A program made the position numbers and the translations under genes. Shown in pieces: positions 1 to 7,198 of a stretch of 64,000 nucleotides of DNA. Source of the DNA: Austwickia sp. TVS 96-490-7B (GTDB taxonomy: Bacteria; Actinomycetota; Actinomycetes; Actinomycetales; Dermatophilaceae); the NCBI RefSeq assembly GCF_019331795.1, contig NZ_JAHPZL010000001.1, positions 1-64,000 of the forward strand, written 5' to 3'. The notes below the pieces were generated by a model, which saw nothing but the letters and a program-made list of their open reading frames with translations, ran no database searches and was not told where the DNA came from. Position 1 is the first letter of the stretch. Each line of letters starts with the position of its first letter.

Positions 1-116
1 CCGACCGTACGTCGAACTCCCCGCACCCAACAGCTGGTTATACATCCCCGGGGTGGTCGACCCGTACGAGAAGTTCACCCCCGACCCAGCCACCATCATC
101 GCAGTCGTGTTCCCCA
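1..116 (-). pseudogene. Rhs core fragment (edge of window)
   Basis: These bases match 3053-3168 of the long rhs gene base for base, and the match stops abruptly at 116. The fragment reads in the Rhs direction towards the left edge, so it is the 5' end of a third copy of the Rhs tip region whose remainder lies outside the window. No start codon or upstream Rhs sequence accompanies it, so here it looks like a displaced, silent cassette rather than an expressed gene. Confidence 0.8.
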
Positions 117-234
117 GGGCCTACGGACACAACGCCCGTCACCCGAAAGCGGCAATGCCCCGGACCCGTGAAGCATCCACCCGCGCCCACCCATCACACC
201 AGCGAAATCGGGCAAAGATCTCGTAAAGACGTAC

Positions 235-399
235 ATGAGGATGGACTCAGCCAACGGAGTTGGGGTGCAGCGGGCGTACGCCACCCGGGCCGAACTCGTC
301 ACGGACCTGCTCGTGGGCGAACGCCCGGCGCGGCGTTTACTCCCCGCGCCGAGCGACCCCCGACGCCTCGTCCGTCTCATCCCTCGAAAAAGAGAGTGA
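235..399 (+). pseudogene. Possible gene remnant between Rhs fragments
   Basis: This is a 54-codon open frame ending in TGA, and the frame stays open upstream of the ATG. Its composition (alternating charged and aliphatic residues, an Arg-rich end) looks protein-like, but I recognise no family. It lies on the opposite strand to the Rhs genes. It may be the 3' remnant of a gene cut by the Rhs rearrangement. The rest of 117-418 shows nothing else I can support. Confidence 0.22.
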
Positions 400-418
400 T
401 CGGACAGGCAGGGTCTGC

Positions 419-667
419 TCATCTAGGATCCCCGCCCTCCCTACGCCCTTTCCCGCTGACTTGGCGAAGAAATAGAAATACGACACCCTGCACAATCGAC
501 ACGATGAAAAATGACACTACAGCAGCAAAGGCATATCGCCCCAGGGTCGATGAGGGGTACCACGAAGAGTCAACAAGCACAGGCCAAGAAACAGCCGTTA
601 CAATCAGAAACGCCGAAAGGACCACAGAGCCAGCGCGCACCCATCCCTTTCGCTGAAAATCGTGCAC
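419..667 (-). CDS. Small two-helix membrane protein, candidate Rhs immunity protein
   Basis: The product is 82 residues with two clear hydrophobic segments, about residues 11-33 and 45-68, and an Arg/Lys-rich tail, so it should sit in the cytoplasmic membrane. It starts 8 bp after the stop of the orphan Rhs tip at 676-1731 on the same strand, the position where polymorphic-toxin immunity genes normally lie. The surrounding bases are visibly more AT-rich than the Rhs core, typical of exchangeable tip/immunity cassettes. I recognise no family. The immunity role is inferred only from position and from the hydrophobic nature of the neighbouring tip. Confidence 0.55.
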   Translation of the reverse strand: MHDFQRKGWVRAGSVVLSAFLIVTAVSWPVLVDSSWYPSSTLGRYAFAAVVSFFIVSIVQGVVFLFLRQVSGKGRREGGDPR

Positions 668-675
668 AATTCCTC

Positions 676-1731
676 CTATTTGTAACGCATGAGGTACTGG
701 ACCGGAGTTTCGCCCGGATCCGCCGCGCTTCCAAGACCTTTTTCAGCTAGATTGCATCCAACGCCTGCACCGAGCGCACCGGCCGCATTGGTCACCGCAC
801 CGTTGAGAAAGGCCGCAGCTCCACCCGACAACAAGTCGGCCTCAAACATGATCAGAGAAGCCAGCCCCCCATAGACTGCGGCCCCGATAACACCGCCAAT
901 TATGCACGCGTCAGAATTTTCCTCCCCAGACGGATCCACCCTGTTGCAACTATTCCCGCCAGCGTAGAGGTAGTTGTTCTTCTCCTTCCCCGACGGGTCA
1001 GGAGTAGTAAACCGACCAGTGACCGGGTTATACCAACGCACCCCGAACCGAGTCAGACCAGTGGCCGACTCGAACAGTCCGCCCGCGTAGCGGTGGATAT
1101 TCCGCGCAGCCAGGGCGCCAGTAGCAGTGTTAGCACGATTCACCCCAGTCGGGTCATAACTGTACGACCCAATCAACACACCCTTGGAATCAACCAAGCC
1201 GATCACCGACCCCAGCTTGTCAGACAAGAACCACGCCTGCCCCTCAGGAGCAACGTAACCAATATTCTGCCCCGAAGGATGAGCGATATACCGGGTCGCC
1301 ACCCCACCCATATTTCGACTCGACAAAGCCAACCCCAAAATCGACCGACCGTACGTCGAACTCCCCGCACCCAACAGCTGGTTACCTGTGCTCCAGGACT
1401 GCACATTCGCCTGATCCTTCGCCCCCGCCAGGTAGTTGTACGCCTGAGAAGTGACCCGAGCCCCCACACCACTATTAGCCGAGATCCCCACCACCCGACC
1501 AGACCCGTCATACCCACGGTACTGAATCACCCCACCCGGATACGCCCGCTGCGTCTCACGCCCGCCAGCGTCATACGCAAACCGCACACACCCCGCCTTA
1601 CCCGACACCGGTTCCGTGGGAAACTCCCCGCGGACGTATGAGAAACCGGCCACAAGAGGTCCTCCTGCCCCGCAACAGCGATCACCCGCGGACATTTCGC
1701 GACCCACTTCAAGGAAAGAAACAACTGCCAC
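676..1731 (-). CDS. Orphan Rhs tip, displaced C-terminal cassette
   Basis: The 351-residue frame carries a shortened Rhs core ending in the conserved AGGNSCNRVDPSG tip motif. It is nearly identical to the long rhs gene over 943-1609 but lacks 137 in-frame codons. The first ~40 residues, before the homology starts, are unrelated and probably junction sequence. After the DPSG motif comes a different 82-residue tail, Gly/Ala-rich and hydrophobic, ending QYLMRYK. There is no signal peptide and no N-terminal Rhs region, so the frame is probably a silent cassette that could be recombined onto a full Rhs gene. Whether it is ever translated is unknown. Confidence 0.7.
   Translation of the reverse strand: MAVVSFLEVGREMSAGDRCCGAGGPLVAGFSYVRGEFPTEPVSGKAGCVRFAYDAGGRETQRAYPGGVIQYRGYDGSGRVVGISANSGVGARVTSQAYNYLAGAKDQANVQSWSTGNQLLGAGSSTYGRSILGLALSSRNMGGVATRYIAHPSGQNIGYVAPEGQAWFLSDKLGSVIGLVDSKGVLIGSYSYDPTGVNRANTATGALAARNIHRYAGGLFESATGLTRFGVRWYNPVTGRFTTPDPSGKEKNNYLYAGGNSCNRVDPSGEENSDACIIGGVIGAAVYGGLASLIMFEADLLSGGAAAFLNGAVTNAAGALGAGVGCNLAEKGLGSAADPGETPVQYLMRYK
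943..1609 (-). repeat. Rhs core repeat, copy 1 (with 411-bp deletion)
   Basis: 943-1384 corresponds to 2651-3092 and 1388-1609 to 3507-3728 of the long rhs gene, with scattered single-base differences. The 411 bases between the two blocks are absent here, which keeps the reading frame. Homology begins exactly at the tip motif and ends inside the core. This is the arrangement expected of an Rhs tip cassette displaced by homologous recombination. Confidence 0.9.
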
Positions 1732-1783
1732 CTTAACGCAACCGCACCGCCCACCACCTACTCATACCCCTCATCGCCAGCGA

Positions 1784-2323
1784 CTACTCAATGTCCCCCA
1801 AATTCGTCCGTGAAGAGCCGCTTTTGTGCATGCGCCATCTGTTAAAGAGGAAGAAAATCAGAGGGCCCGCCGTGATCACGTACGCGGCTGAACTGACCCA
1901 AGGCCAAGGATCTGAGGGCAGGAAATATAGAAGCGCGAGATAGAGGACGGAGACTGCGACCAGCCACGGTGCAGCACGGCTGGATGCCCGCTGCCCATGG
2001 CTATCAAACTTCACCGCCGAGGACTTGCTTAGGGGAATTAATGCAAGGTGATTCCCTCGCTCGCCCAATATATCGCCATTGCGAGCCAAGAAACTCTGGG
2101 TCTCACCATCGGATAATTCGACCATAATGCTGGGTGAGGCGGACCGATCCAACCGAAGTCGCACCTCATGTTTTCCAGATTCCAAAGGTACATAGACCGA
2201 CTCTCCGCGTCGGAGCCGTGCACGCATCTCGCCGTCAACTATGATCGTAAACCGTCGAATTGCATTGACCCACTCACCCCTACTGCGGGCGATATGCAGC
2301 GTTCCCGCCATTCTTCCTCCCAA
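1784..2323 (-). CDS. Membrane-anchored protein, candidate Rhs immunity protein
   Basis: The protein has 179 residues (a second possible Met is residue 5). The first ~110 residues look like a soluble beta-rich domain with phrases resembling PEGA-type folds. Two hydrophobic helices follow at about 119-135 and 142-161, then a short basic tail. The gene begins 33 bp after the stop of the long rhs gene on the same strand, the usual place of the cognate immunity gene. I recognise no family with certainty. Together with the other small membrane protein downstream of the orphan tip, it suggests protection acting at the membrane. Confidence 0.6.
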   Translation of the reverse strand: MGGRMAGTLHIARSRGEWVNAIRRFTIIVDGEMRARLRRGESVYVPLESGKHEVRLRLDRSASPSIMVELSDGETQSFLARNGDILGERGNHLALIPLSKSSAVKFDSHGQRASSRAAPWLVAVSVLYLALLYFLPSDPWPWVSSAAYVITAGPLIFFLFNRWRMHKSGSSRTNLGDIE

Positions 2324-2356
2324 GAAACGCTCAATTTGATAGCTTTTCTTGCCAAC

Positions 2357-5269
2357 TCACTCCGAGGACAGTACAGGTCCGAACATTTTTGGCATTGCGA
2401 GAAGGGCTAGTCCACCCGCGGCGCCAGCGACACAGTCGAAGCCCGGATTCTGGCTTCCCGTGCGCGCACCGAGGACCGTATTAAATGCGCAGCCACCGCC
2501 CACGGTGACCCCAATTGAAACACCAATTTCACCACCCAACACACCCACGGCGCCCCCAATAACTCCGCCTGCCACTCCTGCCACTCCTGCCACTCCTGCC
2601 AAGAGGAGATTACCTAGGTCATCCCAAGACTCACCAGTTGGGTCGACCCGGTTGCAACTATTCCCGCCAGCGTAGAGGTAGTTGTTCTTCTCCTTCCCCG
2701 ACGGGTCAGGGGTAGTAAACCGACCAGTGACCGGGTTATACCAACGCACCCCGAACCGAGTCAGACCAGTGGCCGGCTCGAACAGTCCGCCCGCGTAGCG
2801 GTGGATATTCCGCGCAGCCAGGGCGCCAGTAGCAGTGTTAGCACGATTCACCCCGGTCGGGTCATAACTGTACGACCCAATCAACGCACCCTTGGAATCA
2901 ACCAAGCCGATCACCGACCCCAGCTTGTCAGTCAAGAACCACGCCTGCCCCTGCGGAGCAACGTAACCAATATTCTGCCCCGAAGGATGAGCGACATATC
3001 GGGTCGCCACCCCACCCATATTTCGACTCGACAAAGCCAACCCCAAAATCGACCGACCGTACGTCGAACTCCCCGCACCCAACAGCTGGTTATACATCCC
3101 CGGGGTGGTCGACCCGTACGAGAAGTTCACCCCCGACCCAGCCACCATCATCGCAGTCGTGTTCCCCAACGCATCAGTGACCTCATTCGTACGCGCCGGA
3201 ATCCCAGACCCACCCGGCCCCGCCGGCGCAGACACCTCGTTACCGTTCTTGTCATACGCGAACGACCCCTTGGAGTTACTCACCAACATCGACGCCGCGT
3301 TATACGTCGCAGTATCACTCTCGGAGACACCCATCGTGGCCGTGCCCGCCCTCGTCATCGAGGTCCGGTTCCCCATCGGGTCATACGCATACCCCCACAC
3401 CGCCCCAGAACTCTCACTGACCTTGATCAACCGGTTCAACGAGTCATACAGATAACTCTGAGAAGCGCCCGCCGCCGGCCCAGGAGCCAAACTCGGCACC
3501 GCCCCAGTGCTCCAGGACTGCACATTCACCTGATCCTTCGCCCCCGCCAGGTAGTTGTACGCCTGAGAAGTGATCCGAGCCCCAACACCACTATTAGCCG
3601 AGATCCCCACCACCCGACCAGACCCGTCATACCCACGGTACTGAATCGCCCCACCCGGATACGCCCGCTGCGTCTCACGCCCGCCAGCGTCATACGCAAA
3701 CCGCACACACCCCGCCTTACCCGACACCCCCGCCGACGGCGACAGATTGCCAACGCTGCGATCCCACTGACAGTCCGTCCCATCAACCGAAATCGAGGAA
3801 ACCCGGTTGTGCCAGAAATACCGATACGTCGTCGTCGCGCCAGTGTCATCGGTGTACGTCGAGACGTTGCCACTGGCCTCGTACGTCACCCGAGTGCTCT
3901 CCCCAGCCACCGTCAACGACGTGGCCCGGTTCTGCTTGTCATACGTCAGCGTGGCGCCGGCGTTGTTGGTCAGGTTCCCATCAGAGTCGTGCGCCAACGA
4001 CAATGACGCGGCCCCACTGACCGCGGTCACGTGATCCCGGTTGTCCCACGTGTATGTCAACGTCGCGCCCTTGCCGTCAGTAACGGTCTTGACCCGCCCG
4101 AACCCGTCATAGGTGTACTTCCGTGCGCCCAGCAGCGCGGTGTCGGACCCGGTCGAGGAGATCAGGTTCCCGTGGGTGTCGTAGGCGTTAGTGACCTTCC
4201 ACCCGCTGTTCTGCCCGGCGACCTTGGGTTGGGTGACCGAGCAGATCTGCCCGGGCTTGCCACCACAGCTGTCCCCGGTGAGGAGGTTGCCGCCCTTCTG
4301 ATAGGTGATCGTTGAGGTCGCCGCCCCAGCAGTGCCGTCCCCGCTGGTCGAGCTGGTCAGGTTCCCCTGAGCGTCCCAGTTCATCGCGGTCTTGTTCCCC
4401 GCCGGGTCGGTGACGCACTTGAGCTTGTCCCCGCTCGAACCAGCATCGGTGCCGCAGTTCGCCGCGGACCCGTACCCTAGCGTCGTGGTCGCGCCGGTCG
4501 GCATCTTGACCTGTGAGGGGTTGTTGTTGGTGTCCCAGGAGAACGACGTCACATCCGCGCCGACCCCACCGGCCGCCACGGCCGCAGTGCTGGTCGCGAC
4601 CGCATTATTCGCCGTATAGGTCTTGCTCCTGGAGTTGCGGTACGGGTCTTTCGTACCGGTCTGCCGCTTCTGGGAATCCATCGCGTAGATCCACGTACCC
4701 CCGTTAGGGTCAGTCACGACCGTCTGAGTCGAGGAACCATAATTGAACCCGGTCCGGTTCTCCTTCCCAGCGTCATCCCACCGCGAGACGCTGCTCGCCC
4801 GCCCAGAGGAGTCGTACTCGATCGTCAGCTTGACCCCACGCGAGGTCGTCACCGTGGACAACTTCCCATTCCCGCCATAGCTGTACGTCGTGGTCGCGCC
4901 GTTGGCGTCGGTGCTCGAGGACAGTCGTCCCGAAGCGTCATAGCCGTAGCTGATCGAGCGGGTCTCGCTGTTGTCCCCGCTCTGGGTGACCTTGCTGACC
5001 CTGCTCGTGCCGGGCACATAGGTGTAGTCCACCTTCCGCCCGGCGGCATCCACGATCTGGCGTGTCGTGCCGTCGGTGTTGTAGTACAGCGCCAGGCCGG
5101 TGCCATTGGCGTCCCAGAAGTTGCCCAGCTGCCCGGACGGGCTGAAGTCCATCGTCACCCGACGCGGCACTGCGCCAGACTCCGCCATCGTCCACCCACC
5201 ACCAACCCAACAGCCGAACCGAAACGTCAAGACTTCACCAAGAACAACCCAGCAACCGGTCACCGCCAC
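2357..5269 (-). CDS. RHS-repeat polymorphic toxin-like protein, probably 5'-truncated
   Basis: The open frame is 970 residues with many YD/RHS repeats (phrases such as YDASGRL, YTYDGFGRV). It ends in a typical core tip (HRYAGGLFEPATGLTRFG, then GGNSCNRVDPTG) at about residues 820-879. The last 91 residues are the variable tail: Gly/Ala/Val-rich and strongly hydrophobic, with a GVAGVAGVAGG run encoded by a 9-bp tandem repeat near 2570-2600. No enzymatic toxin motif is visible. Complete Rhs proteins usually exceed 1,400 residues and carry an N-terminal delivery region. Here the repeats start almost at once, there is no signal peptide, and starts at 5188 or 5152 are equally possible, so the 5' part has probably been lost. 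Confidence 0.8.
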   Translation of the reverse strand: MAVTGCWVVLGEVLTFRFGCWVGGGWTMAESGAVPRRVTMDFSPSGQLGNFWDANGTGLALYYNTDGTTRQIVDAAGRKVDYTYVPGTSRVSKVTQSGDNSETRSISYGYDASGRLSSSTDANGATTTYSYGGNGKLSTVTTSRGVKLTIEYDSSGRASSVSRWDDAGKENRTGFNYGSSTQTVVTDPNGGTWIYAMDSQKRQTGTKDPYRNSRSKTYTANNAVATSTAAVAAGGVGADVTSFSWDTNNNPSQVKMPTGATTTLGYGSAANCGTDAGSSGDKLKCVTDPAGNKTAMNWDAQGNLTSSTSGDGTAGAATSTITYQKGGNLLTGDSCGGKPGQICSVTQPKVAGQNSGWKVTNAYDTHGNLISSTGSDTALLGARKYTYDGFGRVKTVTDGKGATLTYTWDNRDHVTAVSGAASLSLAHDSDGNLTNNAGATLTYDKQNRATSLTVAGESTRVTYEASGNVSTYTDDTGATTTYRYFWHNRVSSISVDGTDCQWDRSVGNLSPSAGVSGKAGCVRFAYDAGGRETQRAYPGGAIQYRGYDGSGRVVGISANSGVGARITSQAYNYLAGAKDQVNVQSWSTGAVPSLAPGPAAGASQSYLYDSLNRLIKVSESSGAVWGYAYDPMGNRTSMTRAGTATMGVSESDTATYNAASMLVSNSKGSFAYDKNGNEVSAPAGPGGSGIPARTNEVTDALGNTTAMMVAGSGVNFSYGSTTPGMYNQLLGAGSSTYGRSILGLALSSRNMGGVATRYVAHPSGQNIGYVAPQGQAWFLTDKLGSVIGLVDSKGALIGSYSYDPTGVNRANTATGALAARNIHRYAGGLFEPATGLTRFGVRWYNPVTGRFTTPDPSGKEKNNYLYAGGNSCNRVDPTGESWDDLGNLLLAGVAGVAGVAGGVIGGAVGVLGGEIGVSIGVTVGGGCAFNTVLGARTGSQNPGFDCVAGAAGGLALLAMPKMFGPVLSSE
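2651..3728 (-). repeat. Rhs core repeat, copy 2 (complete)
   Basis: This part of the long rhs gene is the undeleted counterpart of 943-1609, and of 1-116 (which matches 3053-3168). Three copies within 5.3 kb, each followed by or heading into different downstream sequence, give recombination substrates for swapping tips. Confidence 0.9.
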
Positions 5270-5555
5270 CGCCGCTGAAGATCGGTCCTCACCTGCAGTA
5301 CCGAGAGAGCGACATCATGGCTTGGATCAACGATCTCGCGGACCTCGTCGCGATAGGCGATCAGGTCGCCGTCGACCCTTGACCACTAGGGTGCAGTCGC
5401 AGCGAACCCGTGCTCGGCACCATCGACGCCGGGTTCCGCGACCCGCGCGTCGTCGAAGCCCTCAAGCTCGTGAATCCGCGGCTGTCATCCGGTCACGAAA
5501 AGAGTGGCCCGACCGTGTCGGGGAGGATGCTGTGATTCGTTTCCCCTGGTCTGAG
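5270..5555. other. No assignable gene between rhs and tRNA-Thr
   Basis: I find no complete gene here. Short open stretches on both strands look like worn-down coding sequence. One is a 21-codon frame on the plus strand from the ATG at about 5315. Another is a minus-strand stretch across about 5280-5385. Neither can be assigned to a family. This is the segment where the missing 5' part of rhs would be expected. Confidence 0.4.
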
Positions 5556-5628
5556 AGCTGGAGAAGGGACTCGAACCCTCAACCACCTGTTTACAAGACA
5601 GGTGCGCTACCGATTGCGCCACTCCAGC
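5556..5628 (-). tRNA. tRNA-Thr (anticodon TGT)
   Basis: On the minus strand the sequence folds as a cloverleaf. There is a 7-bp acceptor stem (GCTGGAG paired with CTCCAGC), an anticodon stem CCTGT/ACAGG with loop CTTGTAA, and a T-arm GAGGGTTCGAGTCCCTT. The anticodon TGT reads ACA (threonine). CCA is not encoded. The 3' end points at the Rhs locus, a common position for island junctions. Confidence 0.95.
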
Positions 5629-5700
5629 ACGCCCACATGTGCATGTGGACTTCAGGCATCGTACCCGTAGTGGCCGCTGCTGGCCGATTCCGCTGGGTAA

Positions 5701-5746
5701 CGGTGCGGGTCGGGACTCGTCCAGGGGTGAGTCCTGACCCGCACCG
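5701..5746 (-). terminator. Hairpin terminator downstream of rpf
   Basis: An 18-bp inverted repeat (5701-5718 with 5729-5746, one G-U pair) encloses a 10-nt loop and begins 21 bp after the rpf stop codon. A run of T is absent, as is common in GC-rich actinobacteria. It probably ends the rpf transcript before the tRNA gene. Confidence 0.75.
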
Positions 5747-5767
5747 TGGGGGGGTGGGGTGACCAGG

Positions 5768-6646
5768 TCAGCGGTAGGTGACGGGGTTGGTGGCGAGTTG
5801 GACGGTGCCCGGGGAGACGAAGCCACCTTCGACGGCTGCTGCCAGGGAGGTGAGGGTGGCTTCGGAGTTTTTCTTGCGGGCGTAGTCGCTGAGCTTGTCC
5901 AGCACAGCTTGGGAGAAGTAGTCGACCCCGGTGGGGGTGATCTTCAGGAAGGCTTCGGTGGCTTTGACGGTGGCTTTGTCCATCTTGCCGGTGATGGGGC
6001 TGTGCAGTTTGGCTTGGAGGGCCTTGATCGCTGCTTCGTCCCATTTGCCGGAGAGGTTGCCACCGATCCAGGTTTGGATGGCTGCGGTGCCTTGGGTGTC
6101 GCTGCGTCCCGGGGCGGGCGGTGCCGGTTTGGGGGCAGGTTTGGGGGTGGCGGTTTCGGAGGGGGTAGGCGTGGGGGTGGCTGCTTTGGTGCCGCCACCG
6201 GTGTTGCCGCCACCGCCGCTGTTACCGCCGCCGGGCACGGGGGCTGGGGCTGGTGCGCCGACGCCACCGTTGTCGCGGGTCAGGCCCGCCTTGATGGAGC
6301 AGCTGGGCCAGGCGCCTGGTCCTTGCAGCGCGAGGAGCTTACGGCCGACGGCGATTTGTTGTTCGCGGGTGGCGAGGTCGGGCCGGGAGGCGTACGCCGA
6401 TCCGCCGGCTCCGTTCCAGCTCTGCACGGTGAACTGCAGGCCGCCGTAGAAGCCGTTGCCGGTGTTGATGTGCCAGTTGCCGCCGGCTTCGCAGGCTGCG
6501 ACGCGGTCCCAGACGGCGTCGTCGGCGTGTGCGGCACCGGTGTTCATTCCCACGCCGATGGCGGTGGTTGCTGCGGTCAACATGCCCACTCCGACGGTCT
6601 TGCGGACGGGTCGGCGGGGTCTGGCGTGCTTCGGGGTGTAGCTCAT
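5768..6646 (-). CDS. rpf: Resuscitation-promoting factor (Rpf), secreted muralytic enzyme
   Basis: The 292-residue protein has a basic N-terminus, a hydrophobic stretch and an AHA-DD cleavage site near residue 41, so it is secreted. Residues 42-116 form the transglycosylase-like Rpf domain, with the WDRVAACEAGGNW motif containing the catalytic Glu (about residue 53) and the paired Cys in PSCSIK. A Gly/Pro/Thr-rich linker (about 118-185) follows. The C-terminal ~100 residues resemble a peptidoglycan-binding domain (WDEAAIKALQAKL, DKATVKATEAFL). Rpf proteins cleave peptidoglycan and help dormant actinobacteria regrow. The gene stands alone, with a long structured leader upstream and a terminator downstream. 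Confidence 0.9.
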   Translation of the reverse strand: MSYTPKHARPRRPVRKTVGVGMLTAATTAIGVGMNTGAAHADDAVWDRVAACEAGGNWHINTGNGFYGGLQFTVQSWNGAGGSAYASRPDLATREQQIAVGRKLLALQGPGAWPSCSIKAGLTRDNGGVGAPAPAPVPGGGNSGGGGNTGGGTKAATPTPTPSETATPKPAPKPAPPAPGRSDTQGTAAIQTWIGGNLSGKWDEAAIKALQAKLHSPITGKMDKATVKATEAFLKITPTGVDYFSQAVLDKLSDYARKKNSEATLTSLAAAVEGGFVSPGTVQLATNPVTYR

Positions 6647-6664
6647 GTGCTGCGTGGTGTCCTT

Positions 6665-6852
6665 CCTGACGGCGCCTGCGGGGGTTCCTGTTGGGTCCAG
6701 GCGTCAGGTGTCTGGCCGGTGTCCCGGTATCACCCCGAGCCGTGGAGTGTTCCACGGCCGACCGGCTGGTGCCGGTCGTGGTCCCCCACCTTCGTCTGAC
6801 AGTTCCGGCTGGTGGCCGGGTGTGCCCGTCGACGAAGGTGCGGCGCACGGAC
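6665..6852 (-). promoter_or_regulatory. Structured rpf leader, possible c-di-AMP (ydaO-type) riboswitch
   Basis: The leader just before rpf is rich in inverted repeats: a 10-bp stem (6787-6796 with 6831-6840), a CCGTGGA/TCCACGG hairpin and a GACCGGC/GCCGGTC hairpin. Read on the minus strand it contains GGGGGACCAC, then CTCGGGGTGATACC, then AACAGGAACCCCCGCAGGCG. These resemble the conserved segments of ydaO riboswitches, and GCGCC/GGCGC at the ends could close a P1 stem. Actinobacterial rpf genes are a known target of this class. The match is by eye and incomplete, so the class is tentative. Confidence 0.45.
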
Positions 6853-7198
6853 ACGGTCGGTGGATGTGCAGTTGGGTGGTGCTGGTGTCCCGCGCGGATG
6901 AGGTGCGGTCCGGTGCCTGGTGAGACCCGCATGGGGCTCGATGGCGGCCGGGATGACGTCATCAGCGTAGCGACTCGCACACGGAAATGTCACAGTTGAG
7001 CAACAAAAAGGTCATGGACGTGCGTCCGACCTGACTTCTATGGGTGGCGACCCGCACGTGGCAGTACGTGACTCCCCCGTCAAGAAGCCTCGGCCATCAG
7101 ATCACGGATCTGACAACAATCTCGCTCAGCGACCGACAGCGCGTCCGCATCTCGGGATGAAGCAGTGGTTGATCGCCTCAACAGTGGTCAGGCCGACG

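Noticed and set aside
168-656. Plus-strand frame of 162 codons at the left edge
   Set aside because: Low-complexity Arg/Pro/His/Thr composition, no family resemblance, and it overlaps the better-supported membrane-protein gene on the other strand.
2801-4006. Long plus-strand open frame of about 400 codons opposite rhs
   Set aside because: It is an antisense shadow of the rhs gene: Arg/Pro-rich composition and no ribosome site, caused by GC-rich codon use on the coding strand.
5100-5762. Plus-strand open frame spanning the rhs 5' end and the tRNA
   Set aside because: It runs through the tRNA-Thr gene and reads as Arg/Pro-rich shadow sequence.
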